A stretch of 64,000 nt of DNA from Nomia melanderi (GCF_051020985.1 NC_135003.1:8053501-8117500), one strand, 5' to 3'; shown: positions 13,329 through 26,594, numbered from the stretch's first letter. A program made the numbers and translations. The notes: a model not told the origin generated them from the letters alone.

Positions 13329-13534
13329 CAAGCAGACGAGCGAGGTGGGCCGTGGATTTATATCCCGGTCAGCCACTTTGAGCCATCAGCGGCTCGTTTG
13401 AAGTTCAGCCGCGGCCGCGCAGACGTTATAAAGACAAACTATGCCTACGGCACCGTCATGCCCCACCACTTCATACCATAATTCTTCAGGCCGATCCCTG
13501 AAACGGCCACTCGATCTCCACGAGAGACGTACTG

Positions 13535-13588
13535 CCCTCCCCCCTCTCCGTGCCACCCCATCCTCTTACCCATCCCCGACAGCCCCCC
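13535..13588 (-). other. C-run cluster, G-quadruplex-type on the minus strand
   Basis: C runs of 3, 6, 4, 3, 4 and 6 bases occur at 13535-13537, 13539-13544, 13556-13559, 13569-13571, 13574-13577 and 13583-13588. On the minus strand the last four give G6-N5-G4-N2-G3-N9-G4. One loop exceeds 7 bases. Confidence 0.4.
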
Positions 13589-13960
13589 GCAGCAGCAGCT
13601 TTCGGTATACTACCCCGCCATACAAGCATCCTTTCCGGACGTGTGCAGGACAAGAACGAGAGACTATAGCCAGCCAGCCAAGCTGGCCACGCCGTCCGTC
13701 CTCTCTCACTTCCTCCCCGTCCCCCTCCTGCCGCTGCTACCCCTTCAAGAGCACGTAGCCGTCTCTTTCTCGCGGCCGTTCACCGCTTTCCTCGGCTAGC
13801 TTCCTTTACGGTTAGTGCCCGAGGGTAATAAAGATGGTTCTGCTTATGTACAACCGGCAACCGGAGGCGGAGCCAGGCTGCCCTCTGTGGGCAGGACTAA
13901 CGCAAATGACTGTTCCATGCAAGATGGCGTAGGCATACGGCCGCGCAACCGAGCGACGTC

Positions 13961-14020
13961 GCTCGCTCGCTCGCTGCAGCCTCGCCACGCTGGTTCGCTT
14001 ACTCGCTCGCTCGCACGCTC
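13961..14020 (+). repeat. CGCT tetranucleotide repeats
   Basis: Two short runs of the CGCT unit (13961-13977 and about 14001-14020) separated by unique sequence. Simple repeat. Confidence 0.7.
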
Positions 14021-14032
14021 ACCCGCGAGCCG

Positions 14033-14040
14033 CTTTTATA
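14033..14040 (-). promoter_or_regulatory. Minus-strand TATA-box-like motif
   Basis: Read on the minus strand this is TATAAAAG, the strong TATA form, at the edge of the CGCT repeats within a CpG-rich block. A start about 30 bases downstream (near 14005) would send transcription leftwards, towards the minus-strand donor at 12804. No initiator sequence is evident. Confidence 0.18.
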
Positions 14041-14173
14041 TTTAGCATGCGATATGCATCCTGCGCGCGGCGAATGCACTGCGTGTGTGCGCTCCCGACG
14101 CTCTCTCGCTCCACGTCTGGCTTTTCTGCCCCCCCTTCCGCGGGCCGCGACTCGTACTCCGTCGCGATACCCG

Positions 14174-14240
14174 GTCTGTGTTCTCGTCTCGCCTCTTCTC
14201 TTCTATTCTCGCCTCTTTTCTTCTCTTCTTCTCTGCCCGC
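14174..14240 (+). repeat. Pyrimidine-rich (CTT/CT) tract
   Basis: CT-rich stretch containing an imperfect 20-base direct duplication starting with TCTCGCC (14187 and 14207). It lies about 850 bases after the GA tract at 13245-13328. Confidence 0.6.
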
Positions 14241-14460
14241 CGTTTCATACGATTCGATTCTTCGCGCGCGCTTTCGTTGCGCGCCACTCAACATCGACAT
14301 TGTGCGCTCAGCGTTCAGGACGATTTGAACTTTTCATTTCCCGCGCTTTTTCGAAAGGTTTTACGAACGATTCGGGGAATGTATGTAACGATAGTATTGT
14401 GTTGGGGGTTGTATTAGTTTCAGCTAGGTGGGCCGTAAACGCGAGATTTGGATAGAAAAG

Positions 14461-17400
14461 TTTGTATAAAGGAAGTTCGTTGATTGTCTTTTCATCGTCT
14501 TGCTTATTTGGTTGAGTATGTCAATTTCTGTTCTCTTGCGTGGCAAGTGCGTTTTTATTCGAAGTTGCTGTTCCTTGGATTTGTTCAACTTTTTTCTTCG
14601 ATCATAATCGAACTTAACTAAACCTTCAAACAAGCCGACATAGACTTATAATAAAACTCTTCCATTTCAATTTCTATAAATCAGAATACATACATTCGTA
14701 ATTACCAGAATATGTCTAAAACTTAGTCAATTATTATTACACGAAGCGTACAACACGAATGATATAAAGGAAGAACTCGAAACCTGTTTAAACCATAACA
14801 AACAATTGTTTCATACACCCATAAACATGAAAAATACTCGAAATCACACGGACCGCCCGTAGCTGCCGACACAAAATCCCCCACCCATAAATTTCACTAG
14901 TTCGTCGCGCAAAGAAAAAAGAAAAGTCGAAATAAAAAGCCCTAACAGTAGCCCGTAACTGGAGAGAAGTAAATGAAGATGTATTACAGTATTCCTCGAA
15001 ATATAGAATCGCTCGGAACGTTGGGAAATCACGAACGCCTGTCGTCGGTGCACGACAACAGCTGCCAGTTTCCCGAAGAAACTGAAGAACACCAATAGCT
15101 GAAACACGTAACCGCCTAATGATACTGTATACGTGGACAAACCAGACACAACAGGCCGTTCTCGCTTCGGGGAAGTATTCCCGGCGTCGCGGAGAAGCCT
15201 TGAGCCCCATAGCCGTTTTTCTGTGGAGATCTCGTGATATTCGAGCGACCCAGGAACTCGCATTCCGTGCGCCGCGGTACAAGCGTGTCTTGAATCGCTC
15301 GGCGGCGATTTTTCGTCGGGCCGCGCAGAAACCTCGCCTCCCGGGAGACGGGAACAGTCAATCGGAACCCGCACGAAGAAGTCCCCGAGCTGCTAATGAC
15401 GTTAAGGGATACGTGTCCCATCGATCGAAATTCTCGTAAATCTTGTTAACCGCGTAACCGTTCTCCCTGATTCATTGATTCCCGTAAGGAAAAGGCAAGA
15501 TTCTGAATAGGGGAACCGGGATTGCTTTACAAAGGAAACGGCCGCGTTGTACTGCTATTATCTTACAAGATTTATCGGATCGATTCAAATTACGTACTAC
15601 CTACGGACAAGCCTCTTTTTGCATCGGACGTGACGTCGCCCGGCTTGTCGGAGTAGTATAGTTCGAATTAATCGCGAGGAAATGAATGTACTACTTAGAA
15701 AAAAGGGGAGTAGAATTTCGTTTCTTTGCGGTTTGAACGTTCCGGACGAGGGGATAGTTTTAATTGAAAATTAGTTTTTGGAGAAACGAAGAAACACAAT
15801 TTATATATTGTATGCATTAAGAGAATCTTTAAAAATGATAGTCTTATATTTGGAAAGGTTATGAGGAATTTATCAACGATACAAGTGTTTTACTTTTCTC
15901 AGTATCGTTTGTAAAACCACTACTCTCCAACTGTAAAAAAAACAAGACTACAATGAAATATGCTAAAAATAAATATTACCTAACAATGACCGGAATTGTC
16001 GAACGAAATTGTTACATGATTGCGCACAGAAAAATCATTAAATCGTTCTCCGTTAGTCGTCCTCCCTTATTTCGTTCCCTTCGAGCGGAAGATTGGGAAA
16101 GGTTCGCAGATGGTTACGATAGATTGAATGAAAAACTTTTATTGCATTGTCGGTGACCTCAACTAGATTTTAACACGAGCACTTTGTCTCGCTGCACTCG
16201 TATGTCTGTACGAGCCAGACAGCTATTCTTGCTTTCCGCCAAGCCCATTGTATCAACGTTGTACCCTATCCAGGAAAGCGGTGCACAAGAGAAAGAAACG
16301 GAGCGAGCCGGTGGTCGAGCGGGAGAGAGAGAGGAGGAGAAAGGCAGTGAACAGCGTAGGAAGGCCAAGACAGTTTTATAGAGACGAATTCTCGTCGTAA
16401 AAACGTCAAGGCCACCTCCGCAACTCCTGCCTGTCTTCACGAAAGCATTACGAGAGCCGGAGGATTCACAAGTTACCCTGTTACCTTTCCTCCTCGCGTT
16501 TTACCGCGAGAAACAGACGAGTCTGTTGGCTACGAACCCCGTTGTTCCGCGGGGTAGTCGGACGCGGACTGGCGGCCAATTCGAAAAACGTCGAACGCGT
16601 TTCCTGAGGGTTGCACCTTGAGCCTTGACCACATGCGGAATTGCTATCCGTCTTGATCGGCCCGTCCTTCTATTCCGATCCACGTTCAGCATCAATTCTC
16701 ATCGACGATTCGTTGGTCGCAAATACGGCGAGAAACTATTGCAGGGATACTAGAACTCGATAGTTTGGGACTGAGCATTGTTACGATTTACGAAAGAAGA
16801 TTGAAGGGGAAAATAATGTGCACGTGAGACACTATTGACGAATGAATGAAAAATTGGAAATCGAAGATACCGTAAACGTTTAAAGGAATACGAAAGGTGG
16901 ACTGTTTATTCTTGAAATGTATGTTAACATAGGATTACAGAAACTTTTTTCATAATTATATGATTATTATATTGAATAATTATTGCAAACCTTTAAGGTA
17001 GTTTGGTACCAAAAATGGTCGACGTTATCTTGTAATGAGAAAAGGTGGAGCAAATATTCTTAACTATTTTGTAACTCATGATTTATTGATTTTCTTACCT
17101 AACAGTTAACTTGTATTTTAAAATCAGAGTGCTATGTACGATGTATTTATTAAATTTATAATTTTCTTGTGAAAAGTCTTTAAAAGGATTACAAACATTG
17201 CATCTTCTCTGTCTGAAATAAAATATGCAAGTTTAGGATAGCGATAAATAACGTGGTTGCTCGCAAATCACTGGGCGATCAGTGAATGGATGTATTCATT
17301 CGATAAGTAGCTTAATCTCTATACTTCGATCCCAATCGGACGAAATACCTACATACTTCATGCCAGTCTCCGAAACGCTATATATTTACCGGTTGTAATA

Positions 17401-17999
17401 TTAAAATAAGTATAGACGCATGCCAAGCGTAATATATTATCGAACTCGGATCCTGATGTATAATGACCGGCCGAGGATCATTTTTCATGCGAGCCGTTGA
17501 TTGGATATGCACGCGCTGCAGGAAAACATTTATCACGCGTGCATTAAACATAATTTAACACGCGATTTCGTGTCTCCGTGATGGCTGATGCCAGTAATTC
17601 AGTGGCGAAAAAGTTGGGCAAGAAACATTGAGGAACGATGTGGCCTCTTGAAGAGCTATTGCGAGAAACTGTTAAAAAATATCGATTTTTCAAAAATACT
17701 AATCGACCCTACTATTTTTCAACTACTGCAACAAATTTAAATGCCAGACTCGAAAACCGCAGTTCGCAAAGAATTTACATAAAAAAATTTATACATCAGT
17801 CGACAGTAGAACTCATTCTCCCTCGATATTCCTATCCACCTTAGCACACGAAAGAAAAGATACTTTTCTTGCACTGGACGTACCAAACGAACAAATCAGA
17901 AAAGACATTCAAAAGGAACCAATTTAAACGAAAACCCCGCAAGCATCAACACATACCCTGCACACCTGACACTCGCACTAAAAAAAAATCTCGGAACTA
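14461..17999. other. Alternating AT-rich and CpG-rich non-coding sequence
   Basis: CpG-richer patches at about 14780-15680, 16000-16800 and 17250-17600. AT-rich sequence at 14461-14780, 15680-16000, 16800-17250 and 17600-17990. Overlapping minus-strand frames of 164 and 176 codons at 14788-15374 are in different phases of the same GC-rich patch and lack a coding signature. A short GA run lies at about 16318-16345. The patch at 17440-17600 has the mixed, non-repetitive look of regulatory DNA. No gene is recognised. Confidence 0.5.
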
Positions 18000-18075
18000 T
18001 CCGTTTTCTTGCGGTGGTTAGCTGCTCGCATCCCCCTCCCTCCGGCCGGGGGGACATTAGTTGAAATCGTTTCGT

Positions 18076-18083
18076 TATAAAAC
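18076..18083 (+). promoter_or_regulatory. TATA-box-like motif (TATAAAAC)
   Basis: TATAAAAC inside a CpG-rich block, preceded by C and G runs at about 18031-18053. The spacing fits a start near 18106, but no initiator or downstream splice donor supports it. Confidence 0.12.
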
Positions 18084-18387
18084 GGCGGGAACGGGACGCG
18101 GAACGAGCGAACGGCGAGGAGGGTACGCGCGCGACAAAAATCGCGGAGAAGCATCACTGTTAAATGTTAACAACTGGAGAATTCCAAAGGAGACGCGGCC
18201 CTTTGATACGCCTCGCTGAGGGGAACGAGAAGCGGAGGGTGGCAGGGGGACCGGAGCGACCGGGGGTTTAAGGCACATGCCTGCTTGCTAAGTAGCGGCT
18301 TCTGCCGGCGCGTCTACGCGTCCTCGGCCCTCCGAGAGAGCTTCTCTCTCGTCTTCTCCACCGGCATTGCCGAAGACGACCGGGACA

Positions 18388-18422
<35 letters not shown>
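18388..18422 (+). repeat. (ACG)n microsatellite, about 11.7 units
   Basis: Uninterrupted ACG repeat of 35 bases. It makes polythreonine, polyarginine/aspartate or, on the other strand, polyserine frames that should not be read as genes. Confidence 0.9.
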
Positions 18423-18531
18423 TGATGTCGGTCCGCTTTGCCGTGGGCCACGGTTCTTCGTCTATGTCTCGCGACGATTGATGGCCCTCGTGCTACGTGC
18501 CTCGTGCCCTCTCTATCCGACCCGTGTCGCA

Positions 18532-18561
18532 CGAGCGAGCGAGCGAGCGAGTGAACGAGCG
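18532..18561 (+). repeat. (GAGC)n simple repeat
   Basis: Short tetranucleotide run of CGAG/GAGC units, slightly interrupted near its end. Confidence 0.75.
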
Positions 18562-19994
18562 GAACCGGCGCGGTCATTCGAAACATCTTACATTTATGGA
18601 ATATCTTGAAATCTTCGTTTCGCCGGCACCAACGACAGCCAGCAATCAAGCGATTGTTCCCGGCCGGTGCCCAGCGATCCCGATGCCGGGGAGCTTTTAT
18701 CTTCGGGAACATCTGACTTTTCGTACGGATAACCGAGCGACGGACGGCCCCAAGCGTACCGTTCCACGATGGTAATAAGGGATATATGTAAATGCTTCGC
18801 CGGGCATTGGCAAATTTAGTGGGCTCGCCACTTATCGGGAACAATAAACCCTCGACGCGAGCTCGTTACGGGGTAACGACGATTCCTCGGTGAAATTGGG
18901 ATGATAAGGACTGCTTTTTAATAATATCGACGGCGGTTATTCTTTCCTTTTTGTCGTTTGTTTGTCGCGGGAAAACGGCGTTCGATTATGCCATCGTTGG
19001 GAGAACCCTTGCTGGGGAAACGGACTGTTGATGGGATCCATTAGGGACATCAGAAGTGCTTTATGATTTAATGACAGCTAACTTTTCGTTTGATTCTTTG
19101 TTGTTAGTTCTTCTAAGGTTTTCGTTTATTGTTCTCGAGCTTTTTGAATTGTTACGTAGGGATAGTATGAATATCTAACACGTTAGTTCTTTCGTCAACT
19201 GTTTAGTTTCAAGTTACTGAAAAACTCAACTTTACGATAGAGAATTCATCAAATTCCGTGAAAATATTATGAACCGTGTGGAAAAGTAGATACATCACGA
19301 AGCGAATTTTTCAACATAACTCGATATTAATGCAAAAAATTCGTCGGGGACAAGAATCTTTTAACTAATGTTTACGCATCCACTCGAACGTGGAAACAGG
19401 ATCAGAAGTTTCGATCGGGCGCCATCTTATTTTTCCCCCTAGCAAATCATCCATCACCGGCGTTGGCAACGGTGAATTTTTTCCTCGGTCGCTGTTGACA
19501 CGGTTCCGCCCGAGAAAAATTCCTGTAAACTGCTCAACATTTCCGCCCTTTTCTAATACAGTGCCGGGTTTAGATTCACCTCCTCGGCTCCTCTTCAATG
19601 CTTATTCTTATACGGCGCGTAATGGAGGATGCGGGGTCCCGCACGTTGAATCTGACAAGCTTTTTCTGGTACAATAAAAGTCAGAAAGAGGCAATCTATT
19701 ACCATCCCCCTTCGCAGCCCTATCCGAGAAGAAGTGGGCCGACTGCGCACCGAAGCTTCCAGCCGGTCGGCGCCCTTTGATCTGCCCCTTGCCTGTTGGC
19801 CCGACTACTGGAATTTTCTATTTACTATTTAAGGCCGCCACTTATATACTCCCCCTTTTTGTTTTGTTAATTTATACGTAATAGAGACACGTACACGCAC
19901 GGGACGTGTCCCTTTTTCTCGATCGCTTTCCGCCTTTGTTGGCTTACCGGTCGACGTTTTCGAGACAATGTTGTGACTATCTACCGAAGTAAAA

Positions 19995-20042
19995 TGTGTA
20001 TATACATATTGTATATGTGCGTACACGTATATGTGCATATAT
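19995..20042 (+). repeat. TA/TG-rich simple repeat
   Basis: Alternating purine-pyrimidine stretch (TATATACATATTG-type) with TG and CG interruptions. Confidence 0.65.
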
Positions 20043-21062
20043 CGGCCTTTTGTTGTTTAACAGAGTGGGGAAACACGCAGGTTATGCGGCTACGTGATGC
20101 AGTCGCCTAATGGTTTCATTATGCCTGATTGTACCCGTACATACGTGTCCTTATTGTAGTGCAACCCTTATCAGGGCGTTGCACTTCGCAAGTAATTAAA
20201 TAGAACTGTGACGTTCTACGGAATATTTCGATGGCAAGATCGTGGTGTTCAGCTATATTCTATCGGAGTAATGGACGACACGTAAAAATAGCGAATGAAA
20301 TTATTGAACAAGTTATTAGTTAAATCATTAGCTCTAATCAAATAAGAATTGTTATTGGAATGAATTATTGAAATTTTAAGAAAATCTAACCCAAAATTTC
20401 GAATTCCAATCATAAAACACATTCCTTTACACCACGATGCTCCCGAAAGCCTTAACCCCCGAGCTGATCCCCGACCGCCAAAACACACCCGAACGTCCGA
20501 CGCGCCGAAAACATCACTTCTTAATACCACCAGATGATTCATACCCCATAAGAACATTCGACAAACGGAATCGGAGGAATTCAAAATTGGAGGGGAATCA
20601 TTCCTCTGAGGAACAAAACCCCCGTAACTTAATACAAACGCAACGGCTACTATCCGATTGCAGTCGATCGGTTTGGCAGCGCGCGTAGAGAAAGATAAAG
20701 TGGAGGGCGAGAGAAAACGAGAAACGGAAAACAGAAACGCGTACGTGCGCGCGTTCGCGTATACGCCTTTGTAGAAGTGCGCGCGGTGTGTCCTCTGAAC
20801 AGAGACTGGGCCCAAACCATGAGTACCGGCCAGTAGGGGGCGGGGGAAGCACCAAAACGAAAAGAATCCAATCCGTTTGGTAAAACTGAGGCCGTAGATC
20901 TCGCGGCGCCGTTGATGTGACACGCCAGACTCCCGCGTTTCTCCTCCACCCCTTCGTCTTCTGTCCGGTGCTGCCGGCTTCGATACCCGTCCGTCACGAG
21001 CCGTCATTAAGCCCCGACCAGATTCCTATCTGAACAGACAGCTGAGCCCCGATCTCTCTGGA

Positions 21063-21158
21063 CGAGAAGCGAAAAGGGAGAGGGAGAGGGAGAGAGTGAG
21101 AGAAAGAGAGAGAGAGTGAGAGAGAGGGGGGGGAGGGGAGAAAGAGAGAGAACGAGAG
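21063..21158 (+). repeat. Long polypurine (GA/G) tract
   Basis: Nearly 100 bases of A and G with only a few T or C. It includes three GGG triplets at 21076-21090 and a run of eight G at 21126-21133. It lies shortly before the initiator-like site at 21249. Confidence 0.75.
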
Positions 21159-21480
21159 TCGGCTCCCGCTGACCGCGAGCATTAAAGCTGCCGACGGAGC
21201 AGGGTCAAGGCTTCGACAACCCCTCAACCGTCCGTTAGGAACCTATCGATCAGTGTCGTTCTCTTCTGCGTGCCGGCTAACTACTCGCCGCGGTTAGATT
21301 TGCGGAAACTCGTGAGGGATAGCTGAATTTCAATGATTGACGGAAGTCGAACGTGATTAGTGTGTTCCCTGCACCCCTCCCTCTCTCCCCATTCACTGCT
21401 GGCTACCAGACTGATCCACCGTCATTGTGGTTTTTTGTGTTTCTGTTCGTGATTTAGTTTCGTTTTCTCGTTGTAAGTGG

Positions 21481-24100
21481 GAAATGACGAGGTGGAAGAT
21501 TGGAATAAGTTATTTGATTGAGTTCGTAGTCTATTTGTTGATTTCGGTGATTCATAATATTCCAGAGTTTAGTGATGTGTAGCGTTTCACATAGAATGAT
21601 TGAAATTCGCAAATTTCGTCACGTTTTATGTTCTTCGATGTAAGCGCAGAAAAATACCTTTTCATAAAAACGCTCAGTGACGCAATATTCTTCGGCCAAA
21701 CTTTCACTTCCACGCTATAAAATGTAAACGAAGATTACATCGGATAAAGTACTTAACGCGATCTTCTCGGTTGCAGGATTCTATTAAATCAAGAGAATCT
21801 TTAAATAATATATCTGAGAGATCGAGGTAACAGTCATTAAGTAACCAAGACGCTATATTTAAATATAGTGTCATGTCTTGTAATTTTAAACAACAGTGTC
21901 TATACCGTTAATTTAATTTTTTCCGTATACCATTTTTATTCCGTACATACAACTTACAACCTTGTAACACTGCGTACTTTTCAGTTACACAATAATGTTC
22001 AATTGTAGAAATGACGGGTAATTTTTATTTGTATTTTATCATTGTTTTATAATTAATGGTTAATAACAGCCGGAGATCGAACGAATAACAAAAGTACGCA
22101 GGAATTTCGTTGTTGATCCGATTGCTCGGGACGGGTCCGTTAATGACGATACGTTAATTCCGCGACGCGAGAAGGAAATGTTCGAGGTACTGGCACGGTC
22201 ATCTCGTCGCCGCTCGGCTGTCAGGCATCATGGAGGCTTATGCATCAGAGTGATAAACGATGTCCCGTGGCCGTACCACGGCGAACGAAAAGGAGCCATG
22301 GAAGGGGGGCCATCTGCACGCGATACGTGGATCAGGTCGATCCTTCAACGCCGTTCGGCTAAAAAACTCTCGTTTATTACAGGCCACGCGGGCACCGGCG
22401 TAACCATACCCGCTTTCGCGTTTTCACCTTCATTTAAAATTCTTGAAAGTGCCTCCTCGCATAATCTATGGGGGCCTTTTTCGAGTAGCGGATACGGGGC
22501 ACGTAATAGCGGACATTTTCAAAATTGCGTCCGGTCTCTACCTTCTTCTCCCTCGTTCGTCCTCTCTCCTTTTCCCTCGCCGTCGTGTATCGTTTATAGA
22601 TATGCAACACCGTATCATTGTAATAATACATTATAGTTAATGGTGCGAACCCTAAATAACCAGGCATCTGCATAATTTTGTATACATTATAGTATCATTA
22701 TCTATTATCAAAAAATGACCAAGCAGACGGAACGGGCAGCATTAAAAATGAACCGCGGCGAGACCGTAATTTGCCTTCGGTTCTGTTTCCATTAGCCCCA
22801 CGCATGCGAAATCATTCGTTTCCGCAAATAATGCTTTGTCCACGTGTATTTTTTGGAATGTCGTGTTTACATTCGATTAGAATATTTTTAGATGACTCGG
22901 CACTTTTTATTATTCATTTGCCTAATTTTCATTCTTTCGAATCTGCAAAAGCGATAAAGAGAACCAAACGTGTTGGCGACTAAATAAATGATCGTTTCCT
23001 TCGTTTGTAATATTTATGCGAAATATAAAACGTCGAACCCTGTTTTATACGCGAATCGCCGAAGATAACGAGCAGATATTCGCATAATTTATTCCTCGTT
23101 AATCTTTCTCCTTTCGTCGAAAATATCTTGAGTTTCGTTACAAGGCAGCAATAACGTGTAAGCCGATAATGCTTGCGTTAACGTTATGTACGGTATTATT
23201 GCATCAATTATCCCGAACGGTATTATGTAACCAAAGAATTAATCATTTTAATGGTTGTTTGTGTGAAACGTCGAGAAGCTGGGGGAAAAAAAAGTAAAAT
23301 GTGTCGTATCGTTAAAAAATACAAGACAGATCGACCTCTTATCTTTACTTTTACGAATTTCGCGTTAGGTTAGGGCTGCCTCTATTCCATAGAAAATATT
23401 GTATACGCGATTAATCGGTATAATCGATCGGCATAAATCATCTTACCATTATCGCTGTATAAAAATATGTGACGCGAAGACGGATGTTTGCACTAAAACT
23501 CGATAAGAAATAAATAAATCTCGCGATTGACGGTTCGCAGATAACATCCAAGTCCCCTGTAGATGATATGAATTATGGGGCAGATAAGATAAATCTTAAA
23601 ATCCGCACTAGCCAAAACCTTCGCGAGAACACGCTTACAGTGTATTTAATATTATTATGTAATCATTATTTGGCAAATTTTTATCTCTCTATCAGTTTCC
23701 GCGAAAAACAATAGAATTAAGCCCGGATTACTAGAAATTCGTCAAATTCTTAGCTTAACAGATATTCGATTATTTAGGTCGTTTAATGCTTCACAGATTC
23801 CATTTATCATTTTAATTTTATATGATCTCAATCCAATCTATCGCGATATTAATATTTTATTTCGTTTATCGGTATTCAATGTTCTTGCTATATTAACGCG
23901 AAACGATTAGGATTAATACGTTAATGCGTGTAACGAATGAATTGAGATTAATAATATTTTATGCTTCCCCGAGCGTGTTCCTCGACATTCCTTGGCGGCA
24001 ATTATTCCCGTTTCCTCAAGGAATAATTAAGAACGATGAGACGATAACGCGATTGACATTTTCCTGTGCGCACGGAATTGCGAAATGGCGAAGGGACAGA
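21481..24100. other. AT-rich sequence with one CpG-rich patch
   Basis: Mostly AT-rich. The CpG-richer patch at about 22060-22660 contains a 152-codon plus-strand frame (22178-22636) with no recognisable domain. The motif TTAGGTTAGGG at 23365-23375 resembles two insect telomere units but is too short to mean anything. No gene is recognised. Confidence 0.5.
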
Positions 24101-25508
24101 CACTAAATCAAGATACAAAGCTCATCGGGTAGCCATGTGTTACGACAGTTATACGAGCCATCCATCATCATTTACAGGTGGCATCTATCAGCGTCACCAC
24201 TCGTGAGAGCGATAATGACGATTCTACGACTTAGCGGCTCGCTTTGACCCAGGGTACCGTCCGCGATCGTTAATTTACGGACACCGGTTCCTTCCACTCT
24301 TACTCCCTATTTCACATTCCTGTATACTTAGACGATAACAACCAGTTTTCTCTACCGTACCGGCCTTTTAACTTTTCGTTACATTGTAGGATTGTATTTG
24401 ATAGACCGGAGAAGAATTCGCTGTACCTTCGACGCCGCTACGGTATTTTGATTCGACTATTTTACATTTTACAAAGTGACGGAGGAAATAGCACGTGTAC
24501 AGTTAACCATGAAACGGAGTCGAGTAAAATAGAAAGTGGATATTGACGGGAAAATACACACGAACATTCGAAACAGCACATAGTATTACAAGATTGAACG
24601 TAGTCCCACTGTTTCTGAACACCAAGAAAATAAAATAATTTTCTAAACAGTCAATCATTAAAAAGATATCAAAATGATAGAAGAAGAAACTCCAACAACA
24701 AAAGAGCCATTTCACCCTTCATCGTTCCAGCTGTCTCAAGAATTCGCCGCGCAAAGGGTTGAAGCGGGTTCTGCGCGATCGTATTCGCCTGGCTCGCAAT
24801 CAGGATAACGGATTGGTCGTTACCAGACGACACAGCCGAATCAAAGTAACATATGTCCGGCGGTAGTACCCGCGGCGGCGTCGAGCGCCGCGGCCGTCGC
24901 GGATATTGCCAAAGAAAGGCGTTTTAAATTACCTTCGATGAGTGGAGCGGCAACAAAGCCACGTGTTTTGCTTCTTCACTCAGCCACCATTTATCTTCGC
25001 CGGCACAATACGGCCCGGATTTGACACATCTATCAGCGTACAATGCTCAACCCAACCCGCCCCATTCTTCGCTTTCCGCCCCGTTCTTCTTTTCCTGCTC
25101 TTCTTTTCCCGTGCGCCCGGCCTCGGCCCTGACGGAACACAACCTTCCGACAGAACGCGACCTCTTCTCTTTCCCTCCAACCCATTTTAGCTCCATCTTT
25201 GTGTCGGGTAGAGGGAGAGAGGGGAACAGGACTGTGGTGCACACCCGATATTCCAGCTAACTTCTACGTAGGTAATTGCCGTTTTTCCACGTCACCTCCC
25301 TATTTACGGATAATCTAGATTTACTGGAATTACGGTCACGTAAGGAGAAGTTCCGCGCCCAGTTGTCTTGTTGACTCGCGCTGCAGCAACGTTTCCCCAA
25401 CATCTGACGATTCGCCATTACCTCGACGATTCCAGTTGGGAAATAAGGTCGTCGTTTGTACGCGATCGCTTTACGAGGCGTTTTTGTTGCTTCCGATGAT
25501 AAATTAAC

Positions 25509-25522
25509 CGCGCGCGCGCGCG
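25509..25522 (+). repeat. (CG)7 dinucleotide run
   Basis: Uninterrupted alternating CG, a sequence able to adopt Z-DNA in principle. Confidence 0.85.
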
Positions 25523-26150
25523 TCAGGTGAATCGGTTTGTCGTTAACGCGGGGACCGTCGAAATGGCGGTCGTGGAAAGCTTGCATTGGAGCATATTGTT
25601 CGTAAATCGTTGAGAATTTTGATATTTTCCTTTGAATTAATTCTCCGCCAAGTGCTTTGGATATTGGATATAAAGAATTGAATTGTATTGAGGAAATATG
25701 AAGCTATGGATCGCAGTTTTATATTAACTCTAATCTCCAAAGGAGCGTTAAACTGCAGACTTGTTAAAACCTGTGAATTGACACAACAGTATCCAAGGAC
25801 AGCCGAAAGATTTTCGAGGGTGATGGGGATGCTCGTAGCAGAACATGGGCTTCGGTAAACGATAAACATCTAAAACTGTCCCAACGGGGCACCATGAAGC
25901 TTTTAAGGGTGGAAACAGAACTAAAATAACCTTTCAGCGTCCGTCACAGAAATATGTACGCTCGTTCCGAGGTGAAATTCTCTAACGTATCTCTTCGGTA
26001 CGAGTCGTTCATTTAGAGCACACATAACTCAGTATGTTTGTCGTTGCTATGATTAGCCTCTTTCCTGAATAAACATTCGTGCGTACTCGCGAGAGAACCC
26101 GCGCGCGCACGGTCGTACAACAGACAGAGAACGCGAGTGTAAGAGGTCGC

Positions 26151-26298
26151 GAGGAGAAGGGAGAAAGAATGAAATATTAGTTAGAAAGAGATAGATGAAG
26201 GGAAGGGGGGGGGGGAGCAGTGGAGCTAGAAAAAGATAGAGAAAGAGAAGGAAAGAGAGAAAGAGGAAGAGTGAGAAAACGGTAGAAGAAGAACGAAG
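26151..26298 (+). repeat. Long purine-rich tract with G11
   Basis: About 150 bases dominated by GA, GAAA and GAGAG groups, with a homopolymer of 11 G at 26205-26215. It lies about 220 bases before a long CT run, so the two can pair with each other. Confidence 0.75.
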
Positions 26299-26517
26299 GT
26301 CGGTAGTTGCACGTCATCCAAGAAAGATGCATCGCAGTGCTCACGGCGATGTTGAGAAGACCGAGAGAGTGAAGGCAATGCCACACTTTGCCACCCTGAC
26401 GACACGGCTGGGTGCAGAGCTGAAAGCGAGAATTCTCCCGCAGCGTGGAGACGCGGCACTCGCTTCGCATAAATCATCCTGTTTCTGCTTGGAACAGGGA
26501 GGCGAAAATAGATGGAG

Positions 26518-26553
26518 TCCTCTTCTTTCTCTCTTTCTCCCTATTTCTCTCCC

Positions 26554-26594
<41 letters not shown>

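Larger units (their letters stand above)
12001..14460. other. Large CpG-rich block with purine and pyrimidine runs
   Basis: CpG-rich from about 12800 to 14450, with a smaller patch at 12010-12400. It holds a GC palindromic stretch (CCGGCCGGCCGGCC, 12927-12940), a purine run (13245-13328), C-run clusters (13535-13588), CGCT repeats (13961-14020), a minus-strand TATA-like motif (14033-14040) and a pyrimidine run (14174-14240). It also has a strong minus-strand donor just after an ATG (12804). Frames of 70-130 codons in several phases look like GC-rich chance frames. The overall picture resembles a promoter region, possibly for transcription leftwards. Confidence 0.45.
18000..21480. other. CpG-rich blocks with simple repeats
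   Basis: CpG-rich at about 18000-19030, 19360-20250 and 20430-21480. It contains a TATA-like motif (18076-18083), an (ACG)n run, a (GAGC)n run, a TA/TG-rich run (19995-20042) and a long GA run (21063-21158). The 252-codon minus-strand frame at 20249-21007 is the longest open frame in the window. It starts in CpG-rich DNA and ends in an AT-rich tail with no domain I recognise, so I regard it as chance. An initiator-like ATCAGT (21249-21254) precedes a donor-like TTGTAAGT (about 21472), which could frame an untranslated exon. Confidence 0.45.

Noticed and set aside
14788..15374. Two overlapping minus-strand frames of 164 and 176 codons
   Set aside because: They share the same DNA in different phases with no codon preference favouring either.
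20249..21007. 252-codon minus-strand open frame, the longest in the window
   Set aside because: It begins in CpG-rich DNA where stops are rare, passes into AT-rich sequence, has no domain, signal or splice context, and overlaps other open frames in different phases.
23365..23375. TTAGGTTAGGG, like insect telomere repeat
   Set aside because: Only two units, within chance expectation. There is no longer array.
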